Shown piece after piece: positions 17,076 through 26,045 of a stretch of 64,000 bases of DNA (positions are counted from its first letter, which is position 1; every line of letters begins with the position of its first letter). Made by a program: the position numbers and the translations under genes. The stretch comes from Thermococcus radiotolerans (lineage in GTDB: Archaea; Methanobacteriota_B; Thermococci; Thermococcales; Thermococcaceae), in NCBI RefSeq assembly GCF_002214565.1, contig NZ_CP015106.1, positions 434,001-498,000 on the forward strand. Reading direction: 5' to 3'. The notes under the pieces were generated by a model, which saw only the letters and a program-made list of their open reading frames with translations, made no database searches and had not been told where the DNA came from.

Positions 17076-18194
17076 TCAGCAGTTATAGCACAGCATCGCG
17101 GCCTTCTTGAGGAGAATTACCCTGTAGAGCTTTCCGTTTATTATCCTCGCGTTGGAGATCTTGTTGAGGTGGTGTATCCTCTTCCTTTCAAGCGCTATCA
17201 GGTCAAGCTCCCGCAGCACCTTCACGAAGTCCTCCCAGCGGATTTTTAGCCATTTAGAGTACTCATCGAACAGCTCCTTCTCAACCACCCTGTAGGTCTT
17301 GCCGTTCACTTTGTATCTGATCGCGCGCTTGGGGAGCTCCTTCCTCAGGCGCCAGCGGGCGTGTAGCGGCTCCTGAAACTCGTAAACCGCTTCATCCATG
17401 GACTTCCCTTCCACCATCATCTTGAGGATTATGCCAAGGATGCGGTTTATCCTGTCGGGGACGCCAACGATGTCGCCTTTGAGAACGATCTTCCTTCTGC
17501 GTACCCTTATTCCGGCCCTCTCAAGCTCCTCGCCTATTTTGGGCGTAGTCTTCTTCTTGTTCCCGCCGGTGTCCACGATACCGCCGATTATAAAGGCCCC
17601 GACGTCGAAATCCTTCTCACCCAGAACTTCCTCCGCCCAAGGGTCGAGGAGAACAACCTCTTCAATGCCGTTTTCCCTTAAAAATTCCGCCGTCGGCCCG
17701 GCGTAGGTCGTTATTCTCTCGATGGGCCCGTTGAACATTCTCTCAAACTCATCGCTAGCCCACGTTACGGCAAGCTCTCTCCCAGTGAAATAGTCCCTCA
17801 GCAGGCCGTAGCTCTGGCTCACCTGCAGGCAGACCTTGCCCTTCTCCTTCTGGGTGTGCTTGTCCCAGTGGTATAGGTCTATTATGAAGTAGGGCCACTC
17901 TGGGAGCTTTGAGCGGAGCTCTTCGGGCGTCAGAACCGGCTCGAACTTCTCCTTCATGCACAGCGGGGCGTAGGCGTAGTAAGAGCCCTCGACGCGGTTG
18001 CCGTTTAAGTCCCACGCAACGGCGGTTTTTTCGGGAACGCGAAATATTGCCCCTTTTCCGTTGATTATCTCCACCGCTACGTCCTGGAGCTTGTTCTTTG
18101 ACTTCCTAAAGCGCTTTGAGAGCACCCCGAAGCTCTCGATCCCCTTCTCCCTCAGCGCTTCCCTGAAAACATCGGCGAGCGTCTTCATGGCCAT
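17076..18194 (-). CDS. trm10: tRNA (purine-9-N1)-methyltransferase Trm10
   Basis: A 372-residue protein resembling archaeal Trm10, the SPOUT-fold enzyme that methylates N1 of residue 9; the Thermococcus kodakarensis homolog is known to act on both A9 and G9. Marks: YFIIDLYHWDKHT near residue 101, the SPOUT trefoil knot region FDVGAFIIGGIVDTGGNKK near residue 199, and RVRRRKIVLKGDIVGVPDRIN near residue 235. Extra N- and C-terminal domains are typical of the archaeal form. Two in-frame ATG codons (18194 and 18188) have no clear ribosome binding site; a minus-strand TTTTAACT about 25-30 bases upstream suggests a leaderless message. Confidence 0.85.
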   Translation of the reverse strand: MAMKTLADVFREALREKGIESFGVLSKRFRKSKNKLQDVAVEIINGKGAIFRVPEKTAVAWDLNGNRVEGSYYAYAPLCMKEKFEPVLTPEELRSKLPEWPYFIIDLYHWDKHTQKEKGKVCLQVSQSYGLLRDYFTGRELAVTWASDEFERMFNGPIERITTYAGPTAEFLRENGIEEVVLLDPWAEEVLGEKDFDVGAFIIGGIVDTGGNKKKTTPKIGEELERAGIRVRRRKIVLKGDIVGVPDRINRILGIILKMMVEGKSMDEAVYEFQEPLHARWRLRKELPKRAIRYKVNGKTYRVVEKELFDEYSKWLKIRWEDFVKVLRELDLIALERKRIHHLNKISNARIINGKLYRVILLKKAAMLCYNC

Positions 18195-18306
18195 CGGTTG
18201 AGGGTCGGGATGGGAGTTAAAAGGTTTTCGCGGAGGACGGAGGAAAAATTAAATACCCGAAAGTGTACATGAGACTGCCACTGCGTAGCTTATTGGGGGC
18301 AAACTC

Positions 18307-19926
18307 ATGAACAGAGGGCTGCTTTATGCCATATTCTCTGTCCTTTTGACCATGGCTTTTGTGGGTAGTCTGAAGTCTATTCCAGGCCCCCCGTACGGGG
18401 GCGATCTGTATTTCCACAACGGCATCGCCGAGGCGATATTTCACGGCACTTCCGTCTTTAGGGACCCAACGAACTATGAAGGCTACGCTTTTTACCCTTG
18501 GCTCTACCATTCCATCGTTGCACTCTTCGGGCATGTTGCCGGAGGTGTAATACCCGTAACAGTCTATGTAATGCCTGTTTTCATACTTCTACTGTCTATG
18601 ATCACGGTGTACTTTCTCGTAGGTGAGCTGACAACAGAAAGCGTGGCGATGCTGGCTCCTCTCCTCCCCCTCGCGCTTCATTTTCCAGATCCCCATCCCC
18701 ATACCCTCATGCTGATGGTATTTATCCCCCTCTTCTATTTCGCGCTTGTTCGTTATTTAAAGGCTCCATCAACCAGAAACGGGATCTTTCTGGGCATCTC
18801 CTGGGCCCTTGCGGGCCTAACTCATGTTCTAGGAACTTTCGGGATTGGGGCAGTGATTCTTTCGAACGTGGCTTGGGACGTTGGTCGGAACAGAGAGCTA
18901 TCGGCAGTGAAGAGATGGATTACACCGTTCCTTGTTGCCATTCCACTGTTGCTCCTCTACTGGGGCCCACTTCTATTTGTTTACCATGCTCGAACCCCAA
19001 ATCCCTATCAGAGCTTAGTCTGGGCCCATTATACAATCGTCAGCTTCACGGCTGATATGATAACATTTTTTGTCTCTTATTCCTGGAGGGGGATGCTTTC
19101 CCTTCTCGCCCTTGCTGGCCTGTATGTCGTTGTAAAAAGCAGACCGTATCCTGCGTTTAGAATTGTTATATCATCGCTCCTGGGTATGTACGCAGCGGGA
19201 ATCGTGTTCATACTGCTCGGAAATCCCCTGATTGCAAAGAAACTGAGCCTGTATTTCTTCACGCTGGATGTTATACTGGTCTCCCTAGGGATCACATATC
19301 TCATCTCTAAATTCCCCCAAAGGAAGTCACTGGCCGTAGTGACTGCTATACTCCTGGTGTTCTCTGGGGTCACTGTGGTGGGGTTTGCGTCCAGCCCATG
19401 GGTCCAGGTCGGTTTCCACGAGTTTCCCTTCTCAAGTCTTCAGGCATGGCTCCTCGAGAACACGAACGTTAACGATGTCATTCTCAGCAACTACGAGGCC
19501 TCTTTCATGCTGTTCTCAATATCGGGCAGAAAAACCGTACTATTTAGAAGAACTCACGCGTCGCCCTTTGTTGACTACGATAAGAGAAGCGCCGATATAA
19601 TGGTGGCACTGTTGGGGAACAACAGCACAAAAGCGCTTCAAATCCTGGAGAAATACCATGTAAAGTATATCTACGTGGATAAAACCGCTTCGATTGATCC
19701 CCTCTGGGTTCCGGTTTCCTACAAGGACTACCTTGAGGGCAATGGTGTCCCCTGCCACGTTGAGTGGGTGAGATACGACCCTGCCGACCCCAGTAGTGTA
19801 AAGATTGAAGCATGCGTTGCACAGTTTAACATCTCCCAGTTGACCCCGTACCTCCGAGAGACGTTTAAGAAAGGAAACTCCGTACTTTTCAGGGTATGTT
19901 ATCCCGATGAATTTGGAGAATCATGA
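18307..19926 (+). CDS. Multispanning membrane protein, GT-C glycosyltransferase-like
   Basis: A 539-residue protein with about 10-12 hydrophobic helices (residues 5-375) followed by a soluble C-terminal domain (about 385-539). The first loop has GGDLYFHNGIAEAI with an acidic residue, placed like the catalytic first-loop Asp of GT-C glycosyltransferases, and a later PDPHPH loop. This layout fits a lipid-linked-sugar glycosyltransferase, but no family is recognised. Codon choice is less GC-biased than neighbouring genes (many AT-ending codons), which could mean acquired DNA. ATG is preceded by GGGGGC; TATA-like AAATTAAATAC lies near 18243-18253. It ends 26 bases from tRNA-Glu. Confidence 0.65.
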   Translation: MNRGLLYAIFSVLLTMAFVGSLKSIPGPPYGGDLYFHNGIAEAIFHGTSVFRDPTNYEGYAFYPWLYHSIVALFGHVAGGVIPVTVYVMPVFILLLSMITVYFLVGELTTESVAMLAPLLPLALHFPDPHPHTLMLMVFIPLFYFALVRYLKAPSTRNGIFLGISWALAGLTHVLGTFGIGAVILSNVAWDVGRNRELSAVKRWITPFLVAIPLLLLYWGPLLFVYHARTPNPYQSLVWAHYTIVSFTADMITFFVSYSWRGMLSLLALAGLYVVVKSRPYPAFRIVISSLLGMYAAGIVFILLGNPLIAKKLSLYFFTLDVILVSLGITYLISKFPQRKSLAVVTAILLVFSGVTVVGFASSPWVQVGFHEFPFSSLQAWLLENTNVNDVILSNYEASFMLFSISGRKTVLFRRTHASPFVDYDKRSADIMVALLGNNSTKALQILEKYHVKYIYVDKTASIDPLWVPVSYKDYLEGNGVPCHVEWVRYDPADPSSVKIEACVAQFNISQLTPYLRETFKKGNSVLFRVCYPDEFGES

Positions 19927-19952
19927 ACTATTAGATTTCTGTAGTAGAATTC

Positions 19953-20030
19953 TGGTGCCCCGGCCGGGATTTGAACCCGGGGCGCGGGCTCGAAAGGCCC
20001 GCATGTTTGACCGGGCTACACCACCGGGGC
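19953..20030 (-). tRNA. tRNA-Glu (anticodon TTC), CCA encoded
   Basis: On the minus strand the acceptor stem GCCCCGG pairs with CCGGGGC, followed by A and an encoded CCA. The anticodon stem CGGGC/GCCCG encloses the loop CTTTCGA with anticodon TTC, and the T arm contains GGTTCAAATCC. No intron. A minus-strand TATA (TTTTTAAAC, 20052-20061) lies 27 bases ahead of the 5' end, the normal distance for an archaeal tRNA promoter. Confidence 0.95.
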
Positions 20031-20109
20031 CCGATACTAGGGAAGGGCGAGCGTTTAAAAATCTTTCGTCGGGGCAATTCTTTTTAACCCCACAGTCCAT
20101 CTTCCCCCG

Positions 20110-21105
20110 ATGCTCGCCGTAAAAGTCCCCAAGCGAGAGGCCGAAAAAATCCGCAGGAGATTAATTGAACTCGGCGTTCTGGCCAGAGGATATGTCCCCA
20201 AGCGGGAGGGCGAGTTCGTACTCTTCCCTGTCACAGAGCCAGTAGAGGGCTTCGAGCTCGTTGAAACAGACTTTGAGAGGCTTGAGAGAAGGCCCCACAG
20301 CTATCGTGAGGTCGTCGAGGTTCCGGACGAGGTTAGACCGCTCCTCCCGAGCTCCTTCGACATAATCGGTGACATTGCTATAATCGAGCTTCCCGAGGAG
20401 CTGATGCCCTACGGAGAAGCAATCGGAGGGGCCATCCTCAGGGTTCACCGGCACATAAAGGCCGTCTTTGCCAAGGGGAGCAAGGTCTCCGGGGAATACC
20501 GTGTAAGGGAGCTAATTCACCTCGCCGGCGAGAGTAGGACTGAGACCATCCACCGCGAGAACGGAATAAGGCTGAAGCTCGACGTTGCTAAAGTCTACTT
20601 CTCCCCCCGCCTTGCAACGGAAAGGATGAGGGTTTTCAAGAAGACTCAACCAGGAGAGGTCGTCTTTGACATGTTCGCCGGCGTCGGGCCGTACGCGGTG
20701 CTTCTGGCCAAGAAGGCAAAGCTCGTCTTCGCCTGCGACATCAACCCCTGGGCGATTCGCTACCTTGAGGAGAACATCGGGCTGAACAAGGTTAACAACG
20801 TCGTGCCTATCCTTGGAGATGTTAGGAAGGTCGCTGGAAAGCTCGAAGCCGACAGGGTGATAATGAATCTCCCCAAGTTCGCTGACCGCTTTCTTAAGGA
20901 GGCCATGCTGAGCGTCAGGGACGGTGGCGTGGTCCATTACTACGGCTTCGGTCCGGAGGAGAACCTGTTCTCCGAGCACGAAGCGAAAATAAAGGCGGTC
21001 TCAAAAGAGCTCGGTTTCAAAGTTGAGTTCCTGGAGGAAAGGAAAGTCCGCCCCTACGCGCCGAGGCAGTTCAACATCGCGATTGACTTCCGGGTTCTAA
21101 AGTAG
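20110..21105 (+). CDS. trm5b: tRNA (guanine-37-N1)-methyltransferase Trm5b
   Basis: A 331-residue protein closely patterned on Methanocaldococcus Trm5b: N-terminal D1-type domain, then YRVRELIHLAGESRTETIH near residue 129, DMFAGVGPYA near residue 187 (SAM binding) and the catalytic NLPK at 253-256, with the C-terminal RPYAPRQFN segment. It methylates N1 of G37 beside the anticodon, guarding reading frame. TTTTTAAC at 20079-20086 lies about 25 bases ahead of the ATG, so the message is probably leaderless. The intact D1 region favours Trm5b over the wyosine-pathway paralog Trm5a. Confidence 0.9.
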   Translation: MLAVKVPKREAEKIRRRLIELGVLARGYVPKREGEFVLFPVTEPVEGFELVETDFERLERRPHSYREVVEVPDEVRPLLPSSFDIIGDIAIIELPEELMPYGEAIGGAILRVHRHIKAVFAKGSKVSGEYRVRELIHLAGESRTETIHRENGIRLKLDVAKVYFSPRLATERMRVFKKTQPGEVVFDMFAGVGPYAVLLAKKAKLVFACDINPWAIRYLEENIGLNKVNNVVPILGDVRKVAGKLEADRVIMNLPKFADRFLKEAMLSVRDGGVVHYYGFGPEENLFSEHEAKIKAVSKELGFKVEFLEERKVRPYAPRQFNIAIDFRVLK

Positions 21106-21182
21106 TGTTTCGTGGGGAGAACAGGCTTTAAAAAGAAGTTATTTCCCCCGGTAAAACACCCAAAAGGTTAGAAAAAGGAAAA

Positions 21183-22508
21183 TCACTTCCCCGCTATCTT
21201 CACGTTCTCGAACTTCACGAAGGGCGTTATGATGGTCGTCATGAAGGGCATTACGATTTGCTCCTTCGAAACTTCACTCGCCTGCTTTAGCAGTTCATAG
21301 ACGTTGCCCGCAACGAGGAAGACGCTCGCCCCTTTGACCTCTCCGTCCTCGATGAGGAAAGCCGGGTTTGCAGTTACCGCGAAGTTTCCGTTGTCCGGGT
21401 TGCTCGAGTGTGCACCCTGGAAGCCGTCCACGAAGTAGCCGTGCTCGATTTCCGCTATGATGTCCTCCAGCGAGCGCTTTCCGTTCTCGATTACCATGCT
21501 GTGGAATCCGATGTTTATGCCGCCACTTCTGAGGTCGCGCTTCCCGTTTCCGGTGCTCTCGGTGCCATAAACTTTGGCCCAGTAGTTGTCCCACACGAAG
21601 CCCCTGAAGGTTCCGTTCTCGATGAGGACGTTCTTTCTCGTTGGAACCCCCTCTCCGTCGGCTATAATGGGCTCGATGGCCAACTCGTGGAACGGGTCGT
21701 CGTATATCGTGAGCACGTCGCTGGCTATCTTCTCCCCCACCTTTCCTGCAAGAGGCGTCGTCTCCTTGACCAAGCGCTCACCGCTGAAGGCTGGGAAGAG
21801 TGCATAGCTGAAGAGACCCGCTATCGCCCATGGGCCGAGTATTATCGGAACCTCCTCGTTTTTGCTTGCCTTGACGTCGTACGCCCACTTGACCTTCTGA
21901 ACCGCTCTCTCGACGACCCCGTCAACGTCCAGTTTGAGGTCCCTTCTGGCATCGAAGTCGAAGATTCCGGGGGTAACGGTGCCCTCCTTCCTTCCCACCA
22001 GCTCGAGGAAGAAAAATGCAGCACCGCCTTCCTGGAAGACGTCTATTCCGTGGGAGTTGACGATGTGGCGCTCCTCCCACGAAACGCCGCCCTCTCCTCC
22101 TGCCACGATGACGTTCTCATCCTTCTCGCGGGCGAGCTTTATGCCGCGGACGAGCATCTCAACGAGCTGATCTGGGGAGGCCTCCTTCAGCTCGTAGTTG
22201 GGCTTCGGCTTCTCCCTGTATTTACCCGGCTCGGGAAGAGAGACCCACTTCTCGTCCCTGCTGTTCAGCTTTGCCATCTTCGCCGCCTGCTCTATGGCCT
22301 CCCTTATCCTGGCGGGTTCATCGCTGTCTATTATGGCCAGCCCGAGGCGCTTGTCCTTTATTCCGCGTAGTATCGTGACCGCCCCGCTCCTCGCGGATGC
22401 CATTGAAATCTCGTTGAGCTCGACGTTGGCGCTCACATCCTTGGAGCGGTAAACGGCAATCTCAAGCTCGTCGAAAAACTTCTCGCCGTATCTTATGAGT
22501 TCCTCCAT
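21183..22508 (-). CDS. tldE: TldE/PmbA-type metalloprotease subunit
   Basis: A 441-residue protein of the TldD/PmbA family that lacks the HExxxH metal motif, as TldE does. Marks: NELNEISMASARSG-like N-terminus, NSHGIDVFQEGG near residue 155, GTFRGFVWDNYWAKVYG near residue 298 and AHSSNPDNGNFAVTANPAFLIEDGEVKG near residue 362. It pairs with TldD as a heterodimer that degrades peptides. ATG at 22508 follows GAGGTGGTG in the ten-base gap after tldD; the open frame further upstream lies inside tldD and is not used. Confidence 0.9.
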   Translation of the reverse strand: MEELIRYGEKFFDELEIAVYRSKDVSANVELNEISMASARSGAVTILRGIKDKRLGLAIIDSDEPARIREAIEQAAKMAKLNSRDEKWVSLPEPGKYREKPKPNYELKEASPDQLVEMLVRGIKLAREKDENVIVAGGEGGVSWEERHIVNSHGIDVFQEGGAAFFFLELVGRKEGTVTPGIFDFDARRDLKLDVDGVVERAVQKVKWAYDVKASKNEEVPIILGPWAIAGLFSYALFPAFSGERLVKETTPLAGKVGEKIASDVLTIYDDPFHELAIEPIIADGEGVPTRKNVLIENGTFRGFVWDNYWAKVYGTESTGNGKRDLRSGGINIGFHSMVIENGKRSLEDIIAEIEHGYFVDGFQGAHSSNPDNGNFAVTANPAFLIEDGEVKGASVFLVAGNVYELLKQASEVSKEQIVMPFMTTIITPFVKFENVKIAGK

Positions 22509-22518
22509 CTTCACCACC

Positions 22519-23886
22519 TCACCCGATGAGGATTCCTCCGTCAAAGCGCATGTGCGGTCCACCGGAGCTAACATAGGCAGTCTGTCCCTTTCCGCAGAAG
22601 CCGACCTCAAGGCCGAAGTCTTTGCCGACCGCGCTTATCTTCTTCAGTGCCTCGATGGCAACGCCGGTAATCGATGTGTCCCTTATTGACTCGGCTATCT
22701 CGCCGTTTCTAATCACGTAGCCCTCCTGAACGCCGACCTGGAAGGCGCTGTTGAGCTGGGCCTGGCCGCCGCGGAAGTCAACGACGTAGTAGCCGAACTT
22801 GATGTCCTCGATGAGCTCCTCGAAGCTGTGGTCGCCGGGCTCGAAAATCGTGTTCCTCATCCTGATTATCGGTGGGTGGCGGTAGCTCTCGGCCCTCGCG
22901 TGGCCGTTCGGCTCCATGCCCCACTTTGCGGCGTACTCGCGGTTGAGCATTATCTCCTTGAGAATGCCGTTCTCGATGATGCGTATGTCCCTCACCGGAA
23001 CACCCTCGTCGTCGTACTTGTCATTTCCAAAGCCGCCCTCGACGTAGCGCTCGCTCATCGTGACGTACTCCGGGGCTATCTGCTTGCCGATGAGGTCCTT
23101 GAAGGGCGAATTTATGGTTAAGTCAGCCTCCGCGAGGTGGCCCAAAGCTTCGTGGGCGATTATGCCGACGACTATCGGCCCTGCAACGATGGGGAACTCG
23201 CCGCGCTTCGGGGCAACGCCCTTGAGCTGGCTGTGCATCTTTCTCAGCAGTCTTTCAGTGACCTTCTCGTTTGGTTCGTGCTCCGTCATGAGCTCCCAGC
23301 CGTAGTCCACAGCGCCTATGCTGTCCCTGGCCATGGCCAGCTTTCCATCGGCCTTTCCGGTGACGTAGGTCCCCTGGTAGAGGTAGTTGTAGTCCCACTC
23401 TATGCGCGTTCCCTCATTGGTGAGGAGGATTTTTTGCCCACCGCCATCCTCGTAGCGAACCTGGACGCTCTTAACGGCCTCGTCCTCTTTGAGGAGCCTC
23501 TCCAGCTCCCTGAGGTGTGCGACCTTCTCCTCTATGTCGACCTCCCTCGGTTTGACCCTCATCCTGCTCTTCACGAAGTCCTCAACGGGTTTTATCTCTG
23601 CCAGCTCTATCTTCTCCCTCTTGGTCTTGGCGGCTGCCTTCGCCAGCTTGTAGGCGCCCTCGATGGCCTTCTCGAGGTTGTTGAGGTCACTCGTTGAAGA
23701 GAATCCCCAGGCGCCATCAGCCAGGACCCTTATCGCAACGCCCTGGTGAAGTTTCCCAGTGAAGCTGGTAAAAACGCCGTCCTTGAGGGCAAGTGTTGTT
23801 TTCTTCAGATCCTCATAGCGAAGCTCTACATAGTCCGCTTTCAGGTTCTCCTCCGCCCATCGGAGGGCCTTTTCCAGTTTCTCCAT
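22519..23886 (-). CDS. tldD: TldD metalloprotease subunit
   Basis: A 455-residue protein with the TldD zinc-site motif HEALGH at about residues 245-250 and a downstream GFCGKGQ segment with Cys near residue 434. TldD and TldE form a proteolytic complex; in bacteria it matures microcin and CcdA antitoxin, while in archaea the natural substrates are unclear. Start: ATG at 23886 preceded by GGTGAT; GTG/ATG codons at 23895 and 23892 fall within that site. It is first in the tldD-tldE operon. Confidence 0.9.
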   Translation of the reverse strand: MEKLEKALRWAEENLKADYVELRYEDLKKTTLALKDGVFTSFTGKLHQGVAIRVLADGAWGFSSTSDLNNLEKAIEGAYKLAKAAAKTKREKIELAEIKPVEDFVKSRMRVKPREVDIEEKVAHLRELERLLKEDEAVKSVQVRYEDGGGQKILLTNEGTRIEWDYNYLYQGTYVTGKADGKLAMARDSIGAVDYGWELMTEHEPNEKVTERLLRKMHSQLKGVAPKRGEFPIVAGPIVVGIIAHEALGHLAEADLTINSPFKDLIGKQIAPEYVTMSERYVEGGFGNDKYDDEGVPVRDIRIIENGILKEIMLNREYAAKWGMEPNGHARAESYRHPPIIRMRNTIFEPGDHSFEELIEDIKFGYYVVDFRGGQAQLNSAFQVGVQEGYVIRNGEIAESIRDTSITGVAIEALKKISAVGKDFGLEVGFCGKGQTAYVSSGGPHMRFDGGILIG

Positions 23887-24016
23887 AGCCATCACCGCCT
23901 GTAGTTGTCCATCAGTGTCTGGGTTCCGGAACTATAAAAGTCTTTTGAACATTTCGATGGAAGTCGAAAGGATAAAGCTTTTCAACTTTGGGTACCATCT
24001 ATCCGGGGGATGGGGC

Positions 24017-24361
24017 ATGAAGGCCGAAATCAAAAACCTCATAGACAGGGGCACCTACCGGAAGCTTCCGCTCTTCGAAGGCGAACTGCCCGAAGGCTCG
24101 TACGTCCAGATAGTGGAGGTCAAGCCCGGACAGACCGTCGGGAAGCACTATCATCTTCACCAGTACGAGCTGTTCTACATAATGGACGGAGAGGCAAGGC
24201 TCGGCATCGGTGAGACCGAGTACCCCGCGAGGCCCGGCGACATATTCCTCGTCAAGCCCAAAACCGTCCACTGGGTGGTCAACGAGCGTGATGAACCCTT
24301 CAGGCTCTTCGTGGTGAAGCTGAACTACCGCGGGGATGACTCCGTATGGCTGGAGGAGTGA
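24017..24361 (+). CDS. Single-domain cupin protein
   Basis: A 114-residue cupin. Motif 1 HYHLHQYELFYIMDGEARL (near residue 44) supplies two His and a Glu, and motif 2 PGDIFLVKPKTVHWVVN supplies the fourth ligand His. Such proteins are metal-binding isomerases, dioxygenases or sugar-binding proteins; the substrate cannot be read from sequence. GGGGGA lies before the ATG at 24017, and open codons upstream to 23915 have no cupin similarity. Its 3' end overlaps the start of the racemase gene by 16 bases, hinting at a shared pathway. Confidence 0.8.
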   Translation: MKAEIKNLIDRGTYRKLPLFEGELPEGSYVQIVEVKPGQTVGKHYHLHQYELFYIMDGEARLGIGETEYPARPGDIFLVKPKTVHWVVNERDEPFRLFVVKLNYRGDDSVWLEE

Positions 24362-25056
24362 GGGAGAGAACCATCGGCATCCTCGGCGGCATGGGGCCCC
24401 TGGCGACCGCCGACCTCTTCAGAAGGATAGTCGAAAAGACTCCTGCGAAGAGGGACCAGGACCATCCCAGGATAATCATCTACAACGACCCCAAAATTCC
24501 GGACAGAACGGCGTTCATCCTGGGGAACGGGGAAGACCCGAGACCTGCCCTTATAGAGGGGGCGAGAAAGCTCGAGAGCTGGGGGGCGGACTTCATAATA
24601 ATGCCCTGCAACACCGCGCACTTCTTCGCCGAGACCATCCAGAGAGCGGTAAAGATTCCGCTCGTCAGCATGATCGAGGCGACGGCGGATGAGATAGAGC
24701 GCCTCGGCCTGCGCAGGGTCGGCCTCCTCGCAACGGACGGCACCATAAAGGGGCTCGTCTACCACCGCGCGCTCCTCGACAGGGGCGTCGGGATAGCCGT
24801 CCCAGGAAAGAACGACCAGGAGAAAGTTATGCGGGCGATCTACGGGGGCGTGAAGGCGGGGAACATCGAGCTGGGAAGGAGGCTCCTCCTGGAGGTTGCT
24901 AGGAAACTCGAACGCAGGGTGGATGGAATAATAGCCGGCTGCACCGAGGTCAGCGTTGCCCTTAGGGCGGAGGACCTGAAGGTTCAGCTGATCGACCCCC
25001 TCGACGTGATAGCCGAAAAGGCCGTGAGGCTCGCCCTCGGCCTTGAGGAGCTCTAA
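24346..25056 (+). CDS. Aspartate racemase family protein
   Basis: A 236-residue protein of the Asp/Glu racemase family. It has the N-terminal IGILGGMGPLATADLF block, and both catalytic cysteines: Cys88 in MPCNTAH and Cys199 in AGCTEVS, as in the Pyrococcus horikoshii aspartate racemase, to which the whole sequence is close in pattern. Start is uncertain: ATG 24346 inside the cupin gene, or GTG 24358 which gives a family-length N-terminus. D-aspartate in archaea may serve in peptides or as a free metabolite; the role here is unknown. Confidence 0.88.
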   Translation: MAGGVRERTIGILGGMGPLATADLFRRIVEKTPAKRDQDHPRIIIYNDPKIPDRTAFILGNGEDPRPALIEGARKLESWGADFIIMPCNTAHFFAETIQRAVKIPLVSMIEATADEIERLGLRRVGLLATDGTIKGLVYHRALLDRGVGIAVPGKNDQEKVMRAIYGGVKAGNIELGRRLLLEVARKLERRVDGIIAGCTEVSVALRAEDLKVQLIDPLDVIAEKAVRLALGLEEL

Positions 25057-26036
25057 ATCCACCCCTTCTTTCGGAAGTACGCGAGCATTCCCATGGCTAT
25101 TGCCAGCATCGCAAGGAGTGATGCAGGATATCCATAGCGCCAGTAGAGCTCGGGCATGTAACGGAAGTTCATTCCGTAGAGGCCGGTGATGAAGGTCAGT
25201 GGAATGAATATCGTCGAGACGACCGTTAGTATGCGGATTATGTCGTTGGTCTTCATCGAGATCGTTGAGTAGTAGAGCTCGACGAGGCTGTTGGCGAGTT
25301 CCCTCTGCCCCTCGAGTATCTCCAGCACCTCGAGGACATGGTCGTGGAGCTCCCCCATGTAGCTCTGGGTCTCCTCGGTGAAGAACCTCTCGCCCTCAAG
25401 CTCAAGCTTCCTGAACGCCTCCAGCAGGGGAAATATCGTGCGGCGCATGAAGAGTATCTCTCTCCTGAGGCCGTGTATTCTGTGGAGAACCCCCTTCTCG
25501 CCCTTCGAGAGTATCTGTGCCTCGAGGGATTCCATCTTCGAGCTGATCCTCTCTATTATTGGAACGTAGTTTTCGACTATCGCTTCGAGAAGGGCGAAGA
25601 GCAGGTAATCCGCGCCGCGCTCTCTGAAGAGGCCCTCCCCCTCACGGATGCTCTCCCTGATGGGGTCAAAGACGTCCCCTTGTATCTCCTGCACCGTCAC
25701 CACGAGGTTGTCCTTGAGCAGGAGGCCTATCCTTTCCCTCTTCAGCCCACCGTCTATCTCGTAGACCTGGTGGAGAATGAGGAACAGATAATCCGGAAAC
25801 ACGAAAACCCTGGCGTGTGTACTCGCCCTTCGCAGGACCTTCATGGGCCTATCGTGGATGTTGAGGGCCTCCATTATCTCTGGAACTGCCTCGACAGTGT
25901 CCACGTTTGCCCAGACGACGTCATAGCCCTCGATTTCGAGGACTTCTTTCATGCTCGAGACCTTCCTGCTGAGGAAATCGTCCCTCGAATAGGCAATAAC
26001 GGTTATCCTGGGCTTTTCCTCGGCTTCCTCTGCCAT
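25053..26036 (-). CDS. corA: CorA-family divalent metal transporter
   Basis: A 327-residue protein with a large cytoplasmic alpha/beta and helical domain and two C-terminal membrane helices. The pore signature GMN is present in TGLYGMNFRYMPEL near residue 287, and the C-terminus is basic (RKKGWI). CorA channels carry magnesium, sometimes cobalt or nickel; with a B12 cluster in the window cobalt is conceivable but not shown. Its stop overlaps the racemase stop by four bases (convergent). Confidence 0.9.
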   Translation of the reverse strand: MAEEAEEKPRITVIAYSRDDFLSRKVSSMKEVLEIEGYDVVWANVDTVEAVPEIMEALNIHDRPMKVLRRASTHARVFVFPDYLFLILHQVYEIDGGLKRERIGLLLKDNLVVTVQEIQGDVFDPIRESIREGEGLFRERGADYLLFALLEAIVENYVPIIERISSKMESLEAQILSKGEKGVLHRIHGLRREILFMRRTIFPLLEAFRKLELEGERFFTEETQSYMGELHDHVLEVLEILEGQRELANSLVELYYSTISMKTNDIIRILTVVSTIFIPLTFITGLYGMNFRYMPELYWRYGYPASLLAMLAIAMGMLAYFRKKGWI

Positions 26037-26045
26037 GCTATCACC

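Noticed and set aside
19921-20045. att-site duplication of tRNA-Glu
   Set aside because: No second copy of the tRNA 3' end was seen near the other end of the atypical gene or elsewhere in the window.
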